Below, piece by piece: positions 62,981 through 64,000 of a DNA stretch of 64,000 nt. The notes below the pieces were generated by a model. The model ran no database searches. It saw only the letters and a list, made by a program, of their open reading frames with translations, and was not told the origin of the DNA. Source of the stretch: Pseudodesulfovibrio indicus (GTDB lineage: Bacteria; Desulfobacterota; Desulfovibrionia; Desulfovibrionales; Desulfovibrionaceae); the NCBI RefSeq assembly GCF_001563225.1, contig NZ_CP014206.1:744001-808000 (forward strand), in the 5' to 3' direction. The position numbers were made by a program, and so were the translations under genes. Within the stretch, counting starts at the first letter, position 1; every line of letters starts with the position of its first letter.

Positions 62981-64000
62981 CTAGCCTTCCTTGCCTTCGG
63001 CGGCGGCAGGGGCCGCCGGGGCGGCCGCCGGTTCCTGGGCGGGCTTGAGCTCGCCGGTGGCGTCGTCCAGGACCATTTCCTTGACCGTCACGGACTGGCC
63101 GGGACGCACGGACTGGGACCCCTGGACCACCAGCCGGTCGCCGTCGCTGAGGCCGGAACCGACCAGCCAGGCATGGCCGTAGCTGCGGCGCACGTCGAGA
63201 ATGCGCTTCTCCACCTTGCCTTCCTTGTTCACGAACAGGGCCTGGGGTTCGCCCTTGGGAGTACGGCCCACGGCCCGCTGGGGGACCAGGTAGCTGTTCT
63301 GGAACACGCCGTCCTGGACGATGGCCCGGACGTACATGCCGGGCAGCAGGAGGCGGTCCGGGTTGGGGAACTCGGCGCGCAGGGTGTAGGTTCCGGTGGA
63401 CTCGTCTACCTTGGCCCCGGAAAACTCCACGGTCCCCTCGTAGGGATAAATGGTCCCGTTTTCGAGCTTGAGCTTGACGGTCATGGCCTTGCCCTCGACG
63501 GTGATCGTGCCCGCGGCGATGGCCTGGCGCAGGTTGAGCATGGTGGTGCTCGACTGGGTCAGGTCCACGTTGATGGGGTCGAGCTGGCGGATGGTCGTCA
63601 GGGGCGCGCTCTGGTTGGCGGTGACCAGCGCGCCGGGGGTCAGGTCGGACATCTCGACGCGGCCGGAGATGGGGGCCTTGATCTCGGTGTAGTCCAGGCT
63701 GATCTTGGCGCTCTCCAGGGCGGCCTTGGCCGAGGCCACGGCGGCCAGGTCGGCTTCGTACACGGCCTGGGCATCCTGGAAGTCCTGCTTGGAGATGGCC
63801 CCCTGCTCGATCAGCTCGGCATAGCGCTTGGCCTTGCTCTCGGAGCTGGGCAGGGAGGCCTGGGCGCGCTTCAGGGCGGCCAGGGCGTTGCTGTACTCGG
63901 CCTGATAGGTGGAGGGCGCGACGCGGTAGAGGACCTCGCCCGCCAGGACCTCGCTGCCCTCGCGGAACAGCCGCTCGCGGATGATGCCGTCCACCTGGGG
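62981..64000 (-). CDS. RND periplasmic adaptor (AcrA-like), N-terminus outside the window
   Basis: The visible 339 residues lack the signal peptide and first lipoyl strands. They begin in the first half-lipoyl region ([20 protein letters not shown]). An alpha-hairpin ([15 protein letters not shown]...), the second lipoyl half ([17 protein letters not shown]), the beta-barrel domain and an Ala/Pro-rich tail follow. It is the usual partner of the adjacent HAE1 pump, seven bases downstream. Confidence 0.94.
   Translation of the reverse strand, partial: PQVDGIIRERLFREGSEVLAGEVLYRVAPSTYQAEYSNALAALKRAQASLPSSESKAKRYAELIEQGAISKQDFQDAQAVYEADLAAVASAKAALESAKISLDYTEIKAPISGRVEMSDLTPGALVTANQSAPLTTIRQLDPINVDLTQSSTTMLNLRQAIAAGTITVEGKAMTVKLKLENGTIYPYEGTVEFSGAKVDESTGTYTLRAEFPNPDRLLLPGMYVRAIVQDGVFQNSYLVPQRAVGRTPKGEPQALFVNKEGKVEKRILDVRRSYGHAWLVGSGLSDGDRLVVQGSQSVRPGQSVTVKEMVLDDATGELKPAQEPAAAPAAPAAAEGKEG

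Overview
The window is mostly GC-rich DNA from what is probably a member of Desulfovibrionales (a Desulfovibrio or Pseudodesulfovibrio relative). This is inferred from gene content: an ADH-synthase type aldolase, a four-domain NlpC/P60 lipoprotein of the kind known from Desulfovibrio, a ferredoxin-nitroreductase fusion, paired Hsp20 genes, a C_GCAxxG redox protein and many multi-PAS kinases. No rRNA genes, CRISPR array or complete insertion sequence were seen. Starts were set from ribosome binding sites and overlaps, so several differ from the longest open frame.

Left end (1-5840) is an integrated element, visibly AT-richer in its first 2.6 kb. It holds the end of a YgjP-like metallopeptidase, a minus-strand unit (XRE regulator, DNA methyltransferase, unknown amphipathic/coiled-coil protein) behind a 64-bp dyad operator, a hairpin-rich non-coding stretch, an Integrase_1-type tyrosine recombinase, a small excisionase-like protein and a second tyrosine integrase. 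The second integrase abuts the 3' end of tRNA-Glu, which is followed by tRNA-Lys.

The core region 6.2-31.5 kb carries a PaaK-like adenylate-forming enzyme, a chemoreceptor, mutM, and a long plus-strand run: murJ, a tRNA1(Val)-type methyltransferase and a C_GCAxxG/DUF3795 fusion. The run ends in a four-gene block that looks like a Mre11-Rad50 complex whose Rad50 is split into separate N- and C-terminal proteins. After it come a nitroreductase, a probable free-standing non-coding RNA, an AEC transporter, an RND adaptor/pump pair, DUF6125, a ChaN-PDZ lipoprotein, DUF429, a U32 peptidase-family protein and a PHP phosphoesterase.

From 31.3 to 50 kb are Trm112, two Hsp20 genes, a NarL-type two-component pair with five PAS domains, an ExbB-ExbD-TonB-like unit in which the TonB-like protein ends in a serine-less alpha/beta-hydrolase domain, two hybrid kinases with HPt domains, a lone receiver protein, a CBS protein, a radical SAM protein, a Tat-exported amidohydrolase and a degenerate EAL-HDOD protein.

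The right end (50-64 kb) has the aldolase, two small secreted or hypothetical genes, a small phage-like switch (S24 repressor divergent from DUF5675 and a winged-HTH protein), cell-wall and amino-acid genes, and a second RND pump with a truncated adaptor.

Non-coding DNA is unusually structured. A modular palindrome family recurs at 24.5, 24.7, 28.3 and 43.5 kb, including a perfect 66-bp palindrome. Other large dyads lie at 28.4, 28.6, 42.9 and 51.5 kb.
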